Position numbers and translations under genes: made by a program
IMG/VR virus record: IMGVR_UViG_3300042890_006166
Span: 1 to 64,000 of that record
Length of the DNA stretch: 64,000 nt
Source of the DNA: a virus
Strand: one strand, 5' to 3'
Part shown: piece by piece, positions 43,703 to 52,254 of the stretch
Layout of the letters: each line of letters begins with the position of its first letter
Numbering within the stretch: position 1 is the first letter of the stretch
The notes under the pieces: generated by a model
Database searches by the model: none
What the model was told of the DNA's origin: nothing
The model's input: only the letters and a program-made list of their open reading frames with translations

Positions 43703-45310
43703 ATGGCAGGATTTAACGACGATAACAGCCAACAGCGTTCTTTCTTAGGAAATTTGTATCGAAATCTGTCCAGAATTGGAAGGTTTGGAATGCAGTATGA
43801 GGATATGGTCATCAGAAATTCGCAGGCTATAGGAGCAACTGAATCTACTTTTTTCAATAATCAAGGAACAGGATTTACTGAGAATGATGCTTTCTTTTGG
43901 ACATTGGGTTATCAAGACACCAGAGTAAGAAAATACATCGCTTATTTCGACAAGGACTATTTAGGCAAAAGAGAGTTTCTACGAAAATTTGCATTAAATG
44001 GAGAAATTGATTTTATCCTAGATACCCTTTCGGACGATGCCATAAATTATGACGATAAAAATTTCTTTGGATATCCTTCGTTATTGAATGTAGATCTAAA
44101 GCCCGAGGTGCGAGCTAAGGTGGAAGAAAATTTCAGAACTTTATACATGCTTTTTGGTTTTCAACAAAGCATTTTGGCCTGGCAATATTTCCGTCAATTT
44201 TTGATTGATGGGTTTTTGGCTTTTGAAATTGTTTACTCTACAGACGGCAAGAAAATTGTTGGATTTAAAGAATTAGATGCTACTTCTTTACAACCAGCCA
44301 CAGAACAACAACCTAACAAAGAATTTCAACAAATTTGGATTCAATATCCAGGTGATCCTAGAATGACCCGAAAATTAAAGGCAGAGCAAGTAATTTATCT
44401 TTCCTATGCCAAGGGTAACTCAGTTTCTAGAGTAAGTTATACGGAAAGACTTATTAGATCGTATAACATTTTAAGGGTGATGGAGAACACAAGAGTTATT
44501 TGGAATGTGATGAACGCTTCATACCGTTTGAAATTTGTTATTCCAGTTGGAACACAATCAGGACAAAAAGCAATGCAAACACTGGGACAATTAATGTCTC
44601 AGTATAAAGAAGAAATTCAAATCAACGATACTTCCGGGGAATTAACCGTAAATGGAGCTCCCAAAGTTCAGTTTTACAAAAATTATTTATTCCCTGAAAA
44701 AGACGGAGAATCTCCGGACATCAACACATTAAATCCTGCTGGACCCGATTTCAACGTCATGGAAAACGTTGTGTACTTTTACAACAAGCTGAAGTTAGAC
44801 TCCAAAATTCCATATGCTAGATTTGCTTCGAGGAGTGGTCCTGTGACTTACCAGATTTCTATCGATCAGTTAGAAAGAGATGAAATTAGATATGAAAAAT
44901 TCGTTACCCGTTTGAGGTCTGTTTTTCAAGAACTTTTGGTAAAACCTTTATACATACAAACCTGTTTGGATTTTCCGGCTTTGTCTGAAGACCGGTCTTT
45001 CAAAGTTAATTTGGGGTTGGATTTTGTGAAAGAAAATGTTTTTGAGCAATTGATTGTACTTTCTAATTATACAAAAAGAACAGCTTTTATTACCGCCTTG
45101 GGTGATATGAAACAGAAGATTGGGGAAGAAGAAGTTCCTTATTTCGATAAGGAATGGCTTATCAAAAGATGGCTAGGTCTGAGCATGGACGAATATCGTT
45201 CCAATCAAAAGTACAAAGATGATGAAAAAAAACAGGCAGACAAGGATAAAAAGGACAAGGGAGAAGAAGGAGGAGGTGGAGAAGGGGGAGCACCGGATTT
45301 TACGCTTTAA
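43703..45310 (+). CDS. gp20: Portal protein, copy 2 (gp20-like)
   Basis: 535 residues, homologous to copy 1 over its whole length. It starts MAGFNDDNSQQ as copy 1 starts MAGFNENPN, both have NSQAIGATE near residue 40-50, and the block AKGNSVSRVSYTERLIR with R-V-I-W-x-V-M-N-A-S-x-R-L-K is almost identical. They differ most in the segment after SRFQGPDGG (copy 1) versus ARFASRSGP (copy 2). Both look intact, so neither is an obvious pseudogene. A mixed or two-stage portal is possible. Confidence 0.92.
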   Translation: MAGFNDDNSQQRSFLGNLYRNLSRIGRFGMQYEDMVIRNSQAIGATESTFFNNQGTGFTENDAFFWTLGYQDTRVRKYIAYFDKDYLGKREFLRKFALNGEIDFILDTLSDDAINYDDKNFFGYPSLLNVDLKPEVRAKVEENFRTLYMLFGFQQSILAWQYFRQFLIDGFLAFEIVYSTDGKKIVGFKELDATSLQPATEQQPNKEFQQIWIQYPGDPRMTRKLKAEQVIYLSYAKGNSVSRVSYTERLIRSYNILRVMENTRVIWNVMNASYRLKFVIPVGTQSGQKAMQTLGQLMSQYKEEIQINDTSGELTVNGAPKVQFYKNYLFPEKDGESPDINTLNPAGPDFNVMENVVYFYNKLKLDSKIPYARFASRSGPVTYQISIDQLERDEIRYEKFVTRLRSVFQELLVKPLYIQTCLDFPALSEDRSFKVNLGLDFVKENVFEQLIVLSNYTKRTAFITALGDMKQKIGEEEVPYFDKEWLIKRWLGLSMDEYRSNQKYKDDEKKQADKDKKDKGEEGGGGEGGAPDFTL

Positions 45311-45320
45311 ATTTAACTGA

Positions 45321-46319
45321 ATGAATTTTAGGGAATTATTTTTATCTAAAAAAATATTGGTTGTTGGTGATTCTATTTTGGACCACTATGTTTATGGAAA
45401 GGTTCATAGAATATCCCCGGAAGCACCAGTTCCAGTTGTTCTGAAAAGCAAAGAGCAATTTTTTCTAGGTGGAGCAGCAAATGTCGCTCAGAATATTACA
45501 GCCTTCGGAGCCAAGTGCACTTTATTGACTTTGGTAGGAGATGACGAAGATGGAAAAATGTTGTTGAAAAAATGTAACGAAAAAAATATAGATCCGATTT
45601 TCGTCCACGAGCAAGATAGACCAACAACGAAAAAAACCAGGATTATAGGAAATAAACATCAAATTGTCAGAATCGACGTTGAACAAACACATGATTTATC
45701 ATATGATTCTAGTTTGAGAATCATTGAGGAATTTGAAAAACAAGTTCAATTGCATGACGGTGTGATTTTTCAAGATTACGGAAAGGGATTATTTACAGAT
45801 TTCATATTAACTTCTTTGATTGAAATATCAAAGAAATACTCGAAAGAAATTTTGGTAGATCCTAAGGAACCTGATCTTGGTAGATATCAAGGAACAGATC
45901 TTATCAAGCCAAATTTGAATGAGTTCAAGGCTATGGTGAATATTAAACCTGAACAAGATTTAGAAATTAGTCAGATCGTAAATTATGCTCAACTGGTGAT
46001 GGAAGAATTCGACTATAAATATTTCCTAATTACTTTATCAGAAAAAGGAATGTTGTTGGTGGGGAGACACTTTTCTCATCATGTGCCTGGTATAAATGTA
46101 GATGTTTCAGATGTTTCTGGAGCGGGGGACACGGTTAGTTCAGTTTTCAGCTTAGGGTTTTTTTCTTGCACATACGATTTTGTATCCAAGTCGAATTTGA
46201 TCCGAATAGCAGAACTGGCTAATCTGGCAGGATCTTTAGTGTGTAGACATTCTGGAGCAGTCCCAGTTGACCCTGGAGAATTAGAAGAATTATTCGAAAA
46301 AAATCCAATTTTTTCCTGA
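45321..46319 (+). CDS. hldA: D-glycero-beta-D-manno-heptose-7-phosphate kinase (HldE N-domain/HldA type)
   Basis: 332 residues, a PfkB/ribokinase-fold kinase matching the first domain of HldE (RfaE). Evidence: VGDSILDHYVYGKVHRISPE, FFLGGAANVAQNI (about 47-59), LVDPKEPDLGRYQGTDLIKP, and the catalytic loop DVSGAGDTVSSVF with GAGD at 267-270. The adenylyltransferase domain of HldE is absent, so this is the kinase alone. It would make heptose-1,7-bisphosphate, a step towards ADP-heptose, the donor of BAHT/TibC-type transferases such as the product of 17985-19166. It is placed 10 nt after the second portal gene. Confidence 0.88.
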   Translation: MNFRELFLSKKILVVGDSILDHYVYGKVHRISPEAPVPVVLKSKEQFFLGGAANVAQNITAFGAKCTLLTLVGDDEDGKMLLKKCNEKNIDPIFVHEQDRPTTKKTRIIGNKHQIVRIDVEQTHDLSYDSSLRIIEEFEKQVQLHDGVIFQDYGKGLFTDFILTSLIEISKKYSKEILVDPKEPDLGRYQGTDLIKPNLNEFKAMVNIKPEQDLEISQIVNYAQLVMEEFDYKYFLITLSEKGMLLVGRHFSHHVPGINVDVSDVSGAGDTVSSVFSLGFFSCTYDFVSKSNLIRIAELANLAGSLVCRHSGAVPVDPGELEELFEKNPIFS

Positions 46320-46360
46320 TTTAATTTTTTTTTTGCAGGGTTTAGTTCTACATTTACATC

Positions 46361-47698
46361 ATGATAAACGAACTAAAAATCCTATCGACACTCGAATCTT
46401 TAACTGGAAACGGGTCACAAAAAGAGAAGCAAAGATTGCTCTCAGAGAACCTTACCGAGGTGATGTCATACCTTTTGGACGTGTGTTTCAATCCCTTTGT
46501 AACGACCAAGTTACACAAGCTTGATTTACACCCAACCCCTATCGGGGAATTCCCTGGTTTCGATGTTTTCAAGTCCCTAATGGAAAGTTTAAAATCAGCT
46601 CCGGCTGCCAACGACAACCTTAGAGGTCAAGCCACATCACTCATCAATTCCCGTATTTCGGAGGATCCAATCGAAGACAAACAACTTCGGGAAATTCTAA
46701 TGAAAATCCTCACCAAAAGAATGAATATAGGTATAGGAGCCAAATTGGTCAACAAAGCAATTGGTAGAGAACTTATACCAGATCCCTCTGTGATGCTAGC
46801 TTGTGACGATCAGAAAGAAATTGCCAGCTGGGGAAAGATCTACTGTGAAGAAAAATACGACGGTGTTAGAGTAATTGCTGTAGGGGACAGAGAAAAAGGA
46901 TTCCAATTTTACACCCGAGCCTTCAACGAGTTGGATAAAAGTAGACTTTATTACATAGAGCGAGATTTAATCAATATTCTCCACAATGCTAACATCGTAG
47001 GAGAAGTATTTTTTGATGGTGAACTAACCGACATCAACAGAAAGTCAGTGTCAGGAAAGGTAACTCAAATTCTGAAGGGCACAGCACCACAAGATATTGA
47101 CAAGGAATTTATATTCAATGTGTTCGATTTAGAAAAGGCTTCAGTACTAAAAATTGGACACGGTACTACGCCTTTCATACAAAGAAGAAAAGAATTGGAA
47201 TTCTTAACTGCCTTTTTGTCTCTGAATTCTCAGGTTAAACTTGCCAGACAGTGGGTGGTAGATTCCATGGAAGAAACCCAAAATATTTATGGACTAATTA
47301 TTTCCTTGGGTGGAGAGGGTGTTATTCTTAAACCAGGTCACCACGTATATGAGTGTAAACGTAGTAAAAGTTGGGTCAAATTGAAGCAAGTTCAAGATTG
47401 TGATCTGGAAATCACCGGATGGTATCCCGGAGAAGGTAAAAGGGAAGGATTCATCGGGGGTTTCATTTGTACCGATGCCTCTAGAACTTTGGATGTGAAG
47501 ATAGGATCTGGATTTACTGATGTCGATTTGAAAACTCTCAGTTCCAATCCAGATCAATGGATTGGCCGGGTGGCAGCTGTTCAATTCAACGAGCCTATTA
47601 CAGACAAATTCGGCAATCGGAGCCTGTTTCTTCCCCGTTTTATCGAAGTTAGAACCGATAAAAATCAGGCTGACGACATGACTTCTTTTTTCAAGTAA
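46361..47698 (+). CDS. lig: ATP-dependent DNA ligase (gp30-like)
   Basis: 445 residues. The adenylation motif is CEEKYDGVR with Lys165. GEVFFDGEL (motif III), GGEGVILKPG (motif IV) and WVKLKQV (motif V) follow in order, and a C-terminal OB-fold contains GFIGGFICTDASRTLDVKIG. It seals nicks in phage DNA replication and repair. An N-terminal helical DNA-binding part of about 140 residues matches T4-type ligases. It heads the replication gene block running to RNase H. Confidence 0.95.
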   Translation: MINELKILSTLESLTGNGSQKEKQRLLSENLTEVMSYLLDVCFNPFVTTKLHKLDLHPTPIGEFPGFDVFKSLMESLKSAPAANDNLRGQATSLINSRISEDPIEDKQLREILMKILTKRMNIGIGAKLVNKAIGRELIPDPSVMLACDDQKEIASWGKIYCEEKYDGVRVIAVGDREKGFQFYTRAFNELDKSRLYYIERDLINILHNANIVGEVFFDGELTDINRKSVSGKVTQILKGTAPQDIDKEFIFNVFDLEKASVLKIGHGTTPFIQRRKELEFLTAFLSLNSQVKLARQWVVDSMEETQNIYGLIISLGGEGVILKPGHHVYECKRSKSWVKLKQVQDCDLEITGWYPGEGKREGFIGGFICTDASRTLDVKIGSGFTDVDLKTLSSNPDQWIGRVAAVQFNEPITDKFGNRSLFLPRFIEVRTDKNQADDMTSFFK

Positions 47699-47743
47699 GG
47701 GGAAACCTTTATTCGAATTTTCATAAAATTTAAAAGAGGAATT

Positions 47744-48694
47744 ATGGTTAATCAATTACTGACTGAAAAGCTTAGGCCCCGGGAACTGAAACATATGATT
47801 TTGCCGGATCGAATCCGAAATTTATTTGACGGCAAACCATTGGCACAGAACGTTTTGTTGGCTGGATCACCTGGCTGTGGTAAAACAACTTTGGCTAAAA
47901 TTTTAGCCGCCAATTCTCCACATCTTTTCATCAACGTTTCAGACGAAAGTTCGGTAGATGTGATTCGAACTAAAATCAACGATTTCTGTTCTACTCTAAG
48001 TATCATGGATGGAAAATCTGCTTTAAAGGTGGTTATTCTAGACGAGTTCGATGGAGCATCGGATCAATTCTACAAAGCCCTTCGTGGAACTATCGAAAAA
48101 TTTGCTAAGAATGCCAGATTTGTAGCCACGTGTAATTGGATAGCCAAAGTACCAGAGGCTATCCAATCCCGATTTGAAGTGATCAATTTTGATCCAGTAA
48201 ATTCCGAAGAAGAACAGGAATTGAAAGCAGAGTGGAGAAAAAGGATTGGATTGATTTTAGAAAAACTTTCTATCTCTATTGACTCTGATGCTTTAGATGC
48301 TTTCGAAAGAGATTTTTTTCCCGATTTAAGATCTGCTTTAAATAAAATTCAAGCTTGGTCGATAGAAGGACTACAAACCATCGATGCCAAAAAAGTAAAA
48401 GATTCTTCCTATTCACACGAAGAACTTTACCGTTTAATTTGTGATGGCAAAAACCCAATTGAAAATTATCAGTTCATTGTGTCACAATATTCTGGTAAAG
48501 TTGATTCTGTCATGTTAGCCTTGGGTGATGAATTTGTTGGTTGGGTCCAGCACCATCGTCCAGAACTGGCTAAAATAATTCCGGCGGTTATCGTTATGGT
48601 AGCCGAACACCAAGCACAACGAATGTTGGTTATTGATCCCATAGTTTCTTTGCTGGCCTTGGTGTTTAAAATACAAAAACAAATTCAAGCTTAA
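47744..48694 (+). CDS. gp44: Clamp loader ATPase subunit (gp44-like)
   Basis: 316 residues; T4 gp44 has 319. AAA+ motifs: Walker A GSPGCGKTT at 41-49, Walker B VVILDEFDGAS, sensor 1 TCNW and the arginine finger region SRFEVINF. It opens with LTEKLRPRELKHMILP, as in T4. It loads the sliding clamp for the phage polymerase. GAGG 7 nt upstream of the ATG (AGAGGAATTATGG) is one of the clearer ribosome-binding sites here. The expected partner gp62 was not identified; the next small gene shares its junction. Confidence 0.93.
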   Translation: MVNQLLTEKLRPRELKHMILPDRIRNLFDGKPLAQNVLLAGSPGCGKTTLAKILAANSPHLFINVSDESSVDVIRTKINDFCSTLSIMDGKSALKVVILDEFDGASDQFYKALRGTIEKFAKNARFVATCNWIAKVPEAIQSRFEVINFDPVNSEEEQELKAEWRKRIGLILEKLSISIDSDALDAFERDFFPDLRSALNKIQAWSIEGLQTIDAKKVKDSSYSHEELYRLICDGKNPIENYQFIVSQYSGKVDSVMLALGDEFVGWVQHHRPELAKIIPAVIVMVAEHQAQRMLVIDPIVSLLALVFKIQKQIQA

Positions 48695-49005
48695 TGGAAC
48701 TTCTACCTGACGAAATCAAAAAGAATACCTTTATTTATCGACTTCTTAAAAGGGGTGAAAAGGCGATGCTGTACGAGCAATTCTGTTCAGATTCAGAAAA
48801 GGTAATTGCCTGGGAGGTATTTAAAAGAAAAATAGACCAACCAAAAGAGGTTTTTGGAGTACAGTTAGGAGAAAGAGAAATTTTTCCTGGTAACGAAGAT
48901 TTCGGCAAGTGGGCTTGGGCACCTTCCACTTATACCAAAGCAGAATTCATTTTCAACCAGTTGGAACAAGGTTTAAATCACAGAGGTTACGAAGATGGAG
49001 AATAA
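48694..49005 (+). CDS. Hypothetical protein, 103 aa
   Basis: It overlaps the gp44 stop by one base (TAATG), so it is translationally coupled. It starts MELLPDEIKKNTFIYRLLKR, with a central WEVFKRKIDQPKEVFG and WAWAPSTYTKAEFIFNQLE. By position it could replace the clamp-loader partner gp62, but it is much shorter and I see no gp62 motif. Function unknown. Confidence 0.65.
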   Translation: MELLPDEIKKNTFIYRLLKRGEKAMLYEQFCSDSEKVIAWEVFKRKIDQPKEVFGVQLGEREIFPGNEDFGKWAWAPSTYTKAEFIFNQLEQGLNHRGYEDGE

Positions 49006-49624
49006 TAATTCGGGTCCTAAAATCCACTTAGATTTTAATCCAAACCGATCCGATGAGTGGTTGTATGCCTCGAGTTTATTTTACACCAAAAAAATAAAAA
49101 GGTTAATCCTGTGTGGAAAGGGCGGAGCAGGAAAAGACCACCTTCGACAACTTTTGGAAGAGAAAGGTTTCAAGTACTGTGTTTCTCACACCACCCGACC
49201 CCGACGGACAAACGAAAAAGAAGGAAAAGACTATTTCTTCGTTGAAAATTTGGAGCATTTTGAAATCCTTAAAGGAATGTTCGAAAGGAAAGAATTTTAC
49301 GAGGTGAACCTTTTTGCTGGATGGATTTATGGAACTTCAATTCAAGAATTCAATTCCAGCAATTTAATGATTCTAACTCCTTCTGGTATTGCTAATCTTA
49401 AACCAGATGATAGAAAAGAGTCTTTCATTATTTTCTTAGATATAGATTCAAAAACTAGGAAATCTAGGTTGTCTGTAAGAAAGGATGCCGATTCTGTTGA
49501 TAGAAGATTACGAACGGACGAAGAAGATTTTTCGAATTTTTCGGACTTTGATTTTAAAATAACCGATCCTAATTTTGTTGTAGGTTCAGAAATTTGGTTT
49601 GATTTAAAGTATTACAATGATTAA
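48995..49624 (+). CDS. Guanylate kinase-like nucleoside monophosphate kinase
   Basis: 209 residues. P-loop GKGGAGKD at 41-48; SHTTRPRRTNEKEGKDYFFV (64-83) is the GMP-binding segment of guanylate kinases (S-x-T-T-R-x-x-R...G-x-D-Y-x-F). The ARKD-type lid is represented by RLSVRKDADSVDRRLRTDEE. It likely phosphorylates dGMP/GMP for phage DNA synthesis. An Asp replaces the usual Ser/Thr at the end of the P-loop (GKD), as in some T4-like monophosphate kinases. It overlaps both neighbours (11 and 8 nt). Confidence 0.82.
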   Translation: MENNNSGPKIHLDFNPNRSDEWLYASSLFYTKKIKRLILCGKGGAGKDHLRQLLEEKGFKYCVSHTTRPRRTNEKEGKDYFFVENLEHFEILKGMFERKEFYEVNLFAGWIYGTSIQEFNSSNLMILTPSGIANLKPDDRKESFIIFLDIDSKTRKSRLSVRKDADSVDRRLRTDEEDFSNFSDFDFKITDPNFVVGSEIWFDLKYYND

Positions 49625-50750
49625 CATTCTTATAGACGGAAATTACATTTTCCACAAGACTTTTGGAATCTTCGGAGGTTATGGATCAAAAGACCCAGGA
49701 GAGGTTCTAAAAACTAAAAACGATCAGGCTATGTTTATCCGAAAGATAGCCACGGATCTTTGTGCTGCTTTAAGAGAATTGCCCACGGGAGGAAGACTAG
49801 TTTTCACAGCAGATTCCAGAAGTTGGAGAAAAGACGTTGAAATTGAAGGTGGAGGTTACAAGTCTAAAAGGGTTAAAGACGAAACCGTAGATTGGTCTAT
49901 CTTTTTCAATTTGCTTGATTCTTTTGGTAGACAACTGGAAAAAATGGGATTTATTTATTCTCGGGCGGACGGCGCCGAGGGAGATGATCTTTTGTATTTC
50001 TGGGCAGACTATTTTACAACTAAAGGTCAAAATTGTATTATTGTTTCCGGAGATAAAGATCTTCACCAACTTGCCCGTTGGAAGGGGGAGAATTGGACCA
50101 TAGTGTGGTCCAATAATTCCAAAAATAATGTTGTTTCTTCCCCCGTAGACTGGAAGAAAAATTGGCTAGAACAACAGGAACAAGTTTCAATTTTTGAAAT
50201 GTCTGAAGCGATTCAACCAGATAAAAGTAAACTTAAAAAATGGATTGAAAACCTTGTTCTGAATGAAATCACTCCTCGTGATTTTATTTTTGTTAAAATG
50301 CTAATTGGAGACGATGGAGACGATGTTCCTGGGGTGTGGAACTTCGAGGCCACACCTGGTAAGATCTCCAGAATGACACCCAAAAGGGCAGAGCAACTTT
50401 TGGAATCCCTTCAGCATTCAAAATGGGCTAAATCTTCTTTCCAGGATCTGCTAATTGATGATGAATTTTTAGATTGGTCAGCAGGTTACATTTTAAGATT
50501 GACTAAAGATGTTGACTCAAAAGAAAACAGACAGAAAGCTTCTCAAAATTTGCTTCGAAACTATAAACTCATGTGGTTGGATAAAATGGTTATGCCAGAA
50601 TGGGTAATATCAAATGTCGTAGCCGAAATTAAGCGTGGTATAAATTTGGATCGAAGATCTATCACGTTAGATAGAATTAAAATTTTAGAAGGGACCGAAT
50701 GGGTTACTGCTACATCCATTCCTAAAATGTACAACCCATTTCCTGATTAA
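49617..50750 (+). CDS. rnh: FEN-family 5'-3' exonuclease / RNase H (T4 Rnh-like)
   Basis: 377 residues. MINILIDGNYIFHKTFGIFG begins with the first metal Asp. FTADSRSWRKDVEIEGGGYK is the second site, RADGAEGDDLLYFWA carries the E-x-D-D cluster and VSGDKDLHQLA the next Asp pair; DDGDDVPGV is the helix-hairpin-helix region. All expected acidic residues are present. It removes RNA primers from lagging strands, working with the ligase four genes upstream. T4 Rnh is 305 aa; the extra length is at the C-terminus. Confidence 0.9.
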   Translation: MINILIDGNYIFHKTFGIFGGYGSKDPGEVLKTKNDQAMFIRKIATDLCAALRELPTGGRLVFTADSRSWRKDVEIEGGGYKSKRVKDETVDWSIFFNLLDSFGRQLEKMGFIYSRADGAEGDDLLYFWADYFTTKGQNCIIVSGDKDLHQLARWKGENWTIVWSNNSKNNVVSSPVDWKKNWLEQQEQVSIFEMSEAIQPDKSKLKKWIENLVLNEITPRDFIFVKMLIGDDGDDVPGVWNFEATPGKISRMTPKRAEQLLESLQHSKWAKSSFQDLLIDDEFLDWSAGYILRLTKDVDSKENRQKASQNLLRNYKLMWLDKMVMPEWVISNVVAEIKRGINLDRRSITLDRIKILEGTEWVTATSIPKMYNPFPD

Positions 50751-50752
50751 TT

Positions 50753-51187
50753 ATGGAATTGTTCGATGTCGTTAAAGCTATTTTTGGACCTTCCAAAATC
50801 TGGGAATCTGTCGGAAAGGCAGATAAGGTCAGAAATTTCTTTATGATTAACCGTTTTATGGCCATTCAATTTCCTAACCAAGCCCACGAATTTAACAACA
50901 CAAAGATTGTTCCTGAACAGGTTTTGAACTGGTGGCACTCTGTCCTTTCACTTAAGTTTGGTAAAGCACCAAAGTGGATATACACCACAACTTCTAAAAA
51001 GGACCAAAAAAAATCTGACCAAAAGTCACAAAATTTTCAGGAAGTAGAAGATTTCATAAGATACCGATATGAACTCAGTAAAAGAGAGCTTCAAGAATTG
51101 AAACAATTTTTTCCTACTGAATATCATGATTGGATGAAATCACTTTCCCAGCAGATGGGGAAGGAAAATCAGAAAAAGGATATATAA
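50753..51187 (+). CDS. Hypothetical protein, 144 aa
   Basis: It starts 2 nt after the RNase H stop. Aromatic-rich: VRNFFMINRFMAIQFPNQAH, VLNWWHSVLSLKFGKAPKWI, then a Lys-rich stretch and a C-terminal helix. No recognised motif. Its place at the end of the replication block suggests a replication accessory role (for example helicase loading or a late co-activator), but nothing in the sequence proves it. Its last codons contain the GATATATA of the next promoter. Confidence 0.65.
   Translation: MELFDVVKAIFGPSKIWESVGKADKVRNFFMINRFMAIQFPNQAHEFNNTKIVPEQVLNWWHSVLSLKFGKAPKWIYTTTSKKDQKKSDQKSQNFQEVEDFIRYRYELSKRELQELKQFFPTEYHDWMKSLSQQMGKENQKKDI
51179..51186 (+). promoter_or_regulatory. GATATATA late-promoter-like octamer
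   Basis: Exact octamer overlapping the last codons of the 50753 gene (GAT ATA TAA), 24 nt before the ATG at 51211. Confidence 0.55.
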
Positions 51188-51210
51188 GATAGAAAATAAT
51201 TTTTCAAGCC

Positions 51211-51747
51211 ATGGAGAAAGGTATTCAAAAAATTGTCGACAAGCTAGTTCAAAGTTTGGACTGGGATTCTATCCTTTTGATTCACCAGGCATTTAAGCAT
51301 GGAACAGGTCAGGGGAGCGAGGTTATCCCGGGTTTGAAAAGAAAAAATTACGACCAAAATTTAGGAATTAAAGACCTAAAACACGAGCTCAAAACTATTT
51401 TGAAGTATGTGGTAGAAAACGACTATCAGTCTTTCACCTATGGTAATTGGATTGTTACTTGGTACAATCAACAGTGGAACGATGAAACTGTTATTGAAAC
51501 CTTAAGTCAGGAAGACGAAGAATTTGAATTGGAAATAGAAATGCCTAACACTAAGCTAGAGGTAATTTATGCTCCTCAAAGGATTTGTATAACAATGAAT
51601 ACTGGTGAAAGTTCAGGTCAATCAGCACCCTCTGATATAAACACACTCAAGATCATGTTGGAAAATGCTCTTTCAGAGGAAAACTACGAGATGGCACAAA
51701 AGATTCAAGACATTCTTAAAATGTCCCAAAAACCAGAGGAGATTTAA
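51211..51747 (+). CDS. Hypothetical protein with UVR-like C-terminal helix pair
   Basis: 178 residues. The C-terminal segment INTLKIMLENALSEENYEMA, then QKIQDIL, fits the UVR motif (L-x5-A-x3-E-x-Y-E-x-A-x-x-x-R/Q-D-x-I/L) found in UvrB, UvrC and other proteins. The N-terminal half (MEKGIQKIVDKLVQSLDWDS; YGNWIVTWYNQQW) is unrecognised. The motif is a protein-interaction helical hairpin and does not by itself mean a repair function. Confidence 0.6.
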   Translation: MEKGIQKIVDKLVQSLDWDSILLIHQAFKHGTGQGSEVIPGLKRKNYDQNLGIKDLKHELKTILKYVVENDYQSFTYGNWIVTWYNQQWNDETVIETLSQEDEEFELEIEMPNTKLEVIYAPQRICITMNTGESSGQSAPSDINTLKIMLENALSEENYEMAQKIQDILKMSQKPEEI

Positions 51748-51755
51748 GATACATA
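51748..51755 (+). promoter_or_regulatory. GATACATA, one-base variant of the late-promoter octamer
   Basis: GATACATA, followed by TAAAA, lies immediately after the preceding stop and 16 nt before the TTG start at 51772. Confidence 0.4.
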
Positions 51756-51771
51756 TAAAAAAAGTTGTCTC

Positions 51772-52254
51772 TTGAAGTACATTCTCACCCTAAATGAATT
51801 TTTTGACACTGGAGTTTTTGGCGACACCTATGGATACGGCGGAGCCAACGGTATTTTCAAGGTTCAATATAAGCCATACAAGGATCTTTCTGTTAGTGTA
51901 GGACCAGACCCAAGAGTTCCTAGAAACATTCCTGGTTCTAAATTTCAAGTGGGTGATATTGTCATAGGAGTACCCATAAATGGTGATAAGAAGGTGGCGG
52001 GCATGGTTGTTAAAAATGTATTGGCCCCAGATCACAAATCATATCGTTTTTTTGTTCAGATTCACACCAAAGGTAAAAAGGATCAAAAAGTTCTAGAACT
52101 AAAGCCTGACACGGTCGAGTTCGTAGACATGGGAGACAAAGGTCACCGTCAAGTTGTATCCCAGTATAAATTCAACGATATGCCAGGTGATGCCTACAAC
52201 TCTAAAACTGTTTACACCAATCCTGGTTTAGGAATTGAAGCAGTCGGAAGTTGA
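51772..52254 (+). CDS. Probable head-internal protein with capsid-targeting N-terminus
   Basis: 160 residues from a TTG start; there is no in-frame ATG before the conserved sequence. MKYILTLNE (L7-N8-E9) closely copies the T4 capsid-targeting layout (MKTYQEFIAE in T4 IPIII), which gp21 cleaves after the Glu. The body has SKFQVGDIVIGVPINGDKKV and HKSYRFFVQIHTKG, suggesting a small beta-barrel. If the leader works as in T4, the protein is loaded into the prohead, trimmed, and injected with the DNA. Activity unknown. It overlaps the next gene by 20 nt. Confidence 0.6.
   Translation: MKYILTLNEFFDTGVFGDTYGYGGANGIFKVQYKPYKDLSVSVGPDPRVPRNIPGSKFQVGDIVIGVPINGDKKVAGMVVKNVLAPDHKSYRFFVQIHTKGKKDQKVLELKPDTVEFVDMGDKGHRQVVSQYKFNDMPGDAYNSKTVYTNPGLGIEAVGS

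Noticed and set aside
46333-46617. Small open frames on both strands at the ligase 5' end
   Set aside because: Both lie over the ligase reading frame, whose motifs are unmistakable, and have no motif or start signal of their own.
48694-49005. Assignment of the 103-residue gene as clamp-loader subunit gp62
   Set aside because: Only the position next to gp44 supports it; the length is about half and no shared motif is visible.
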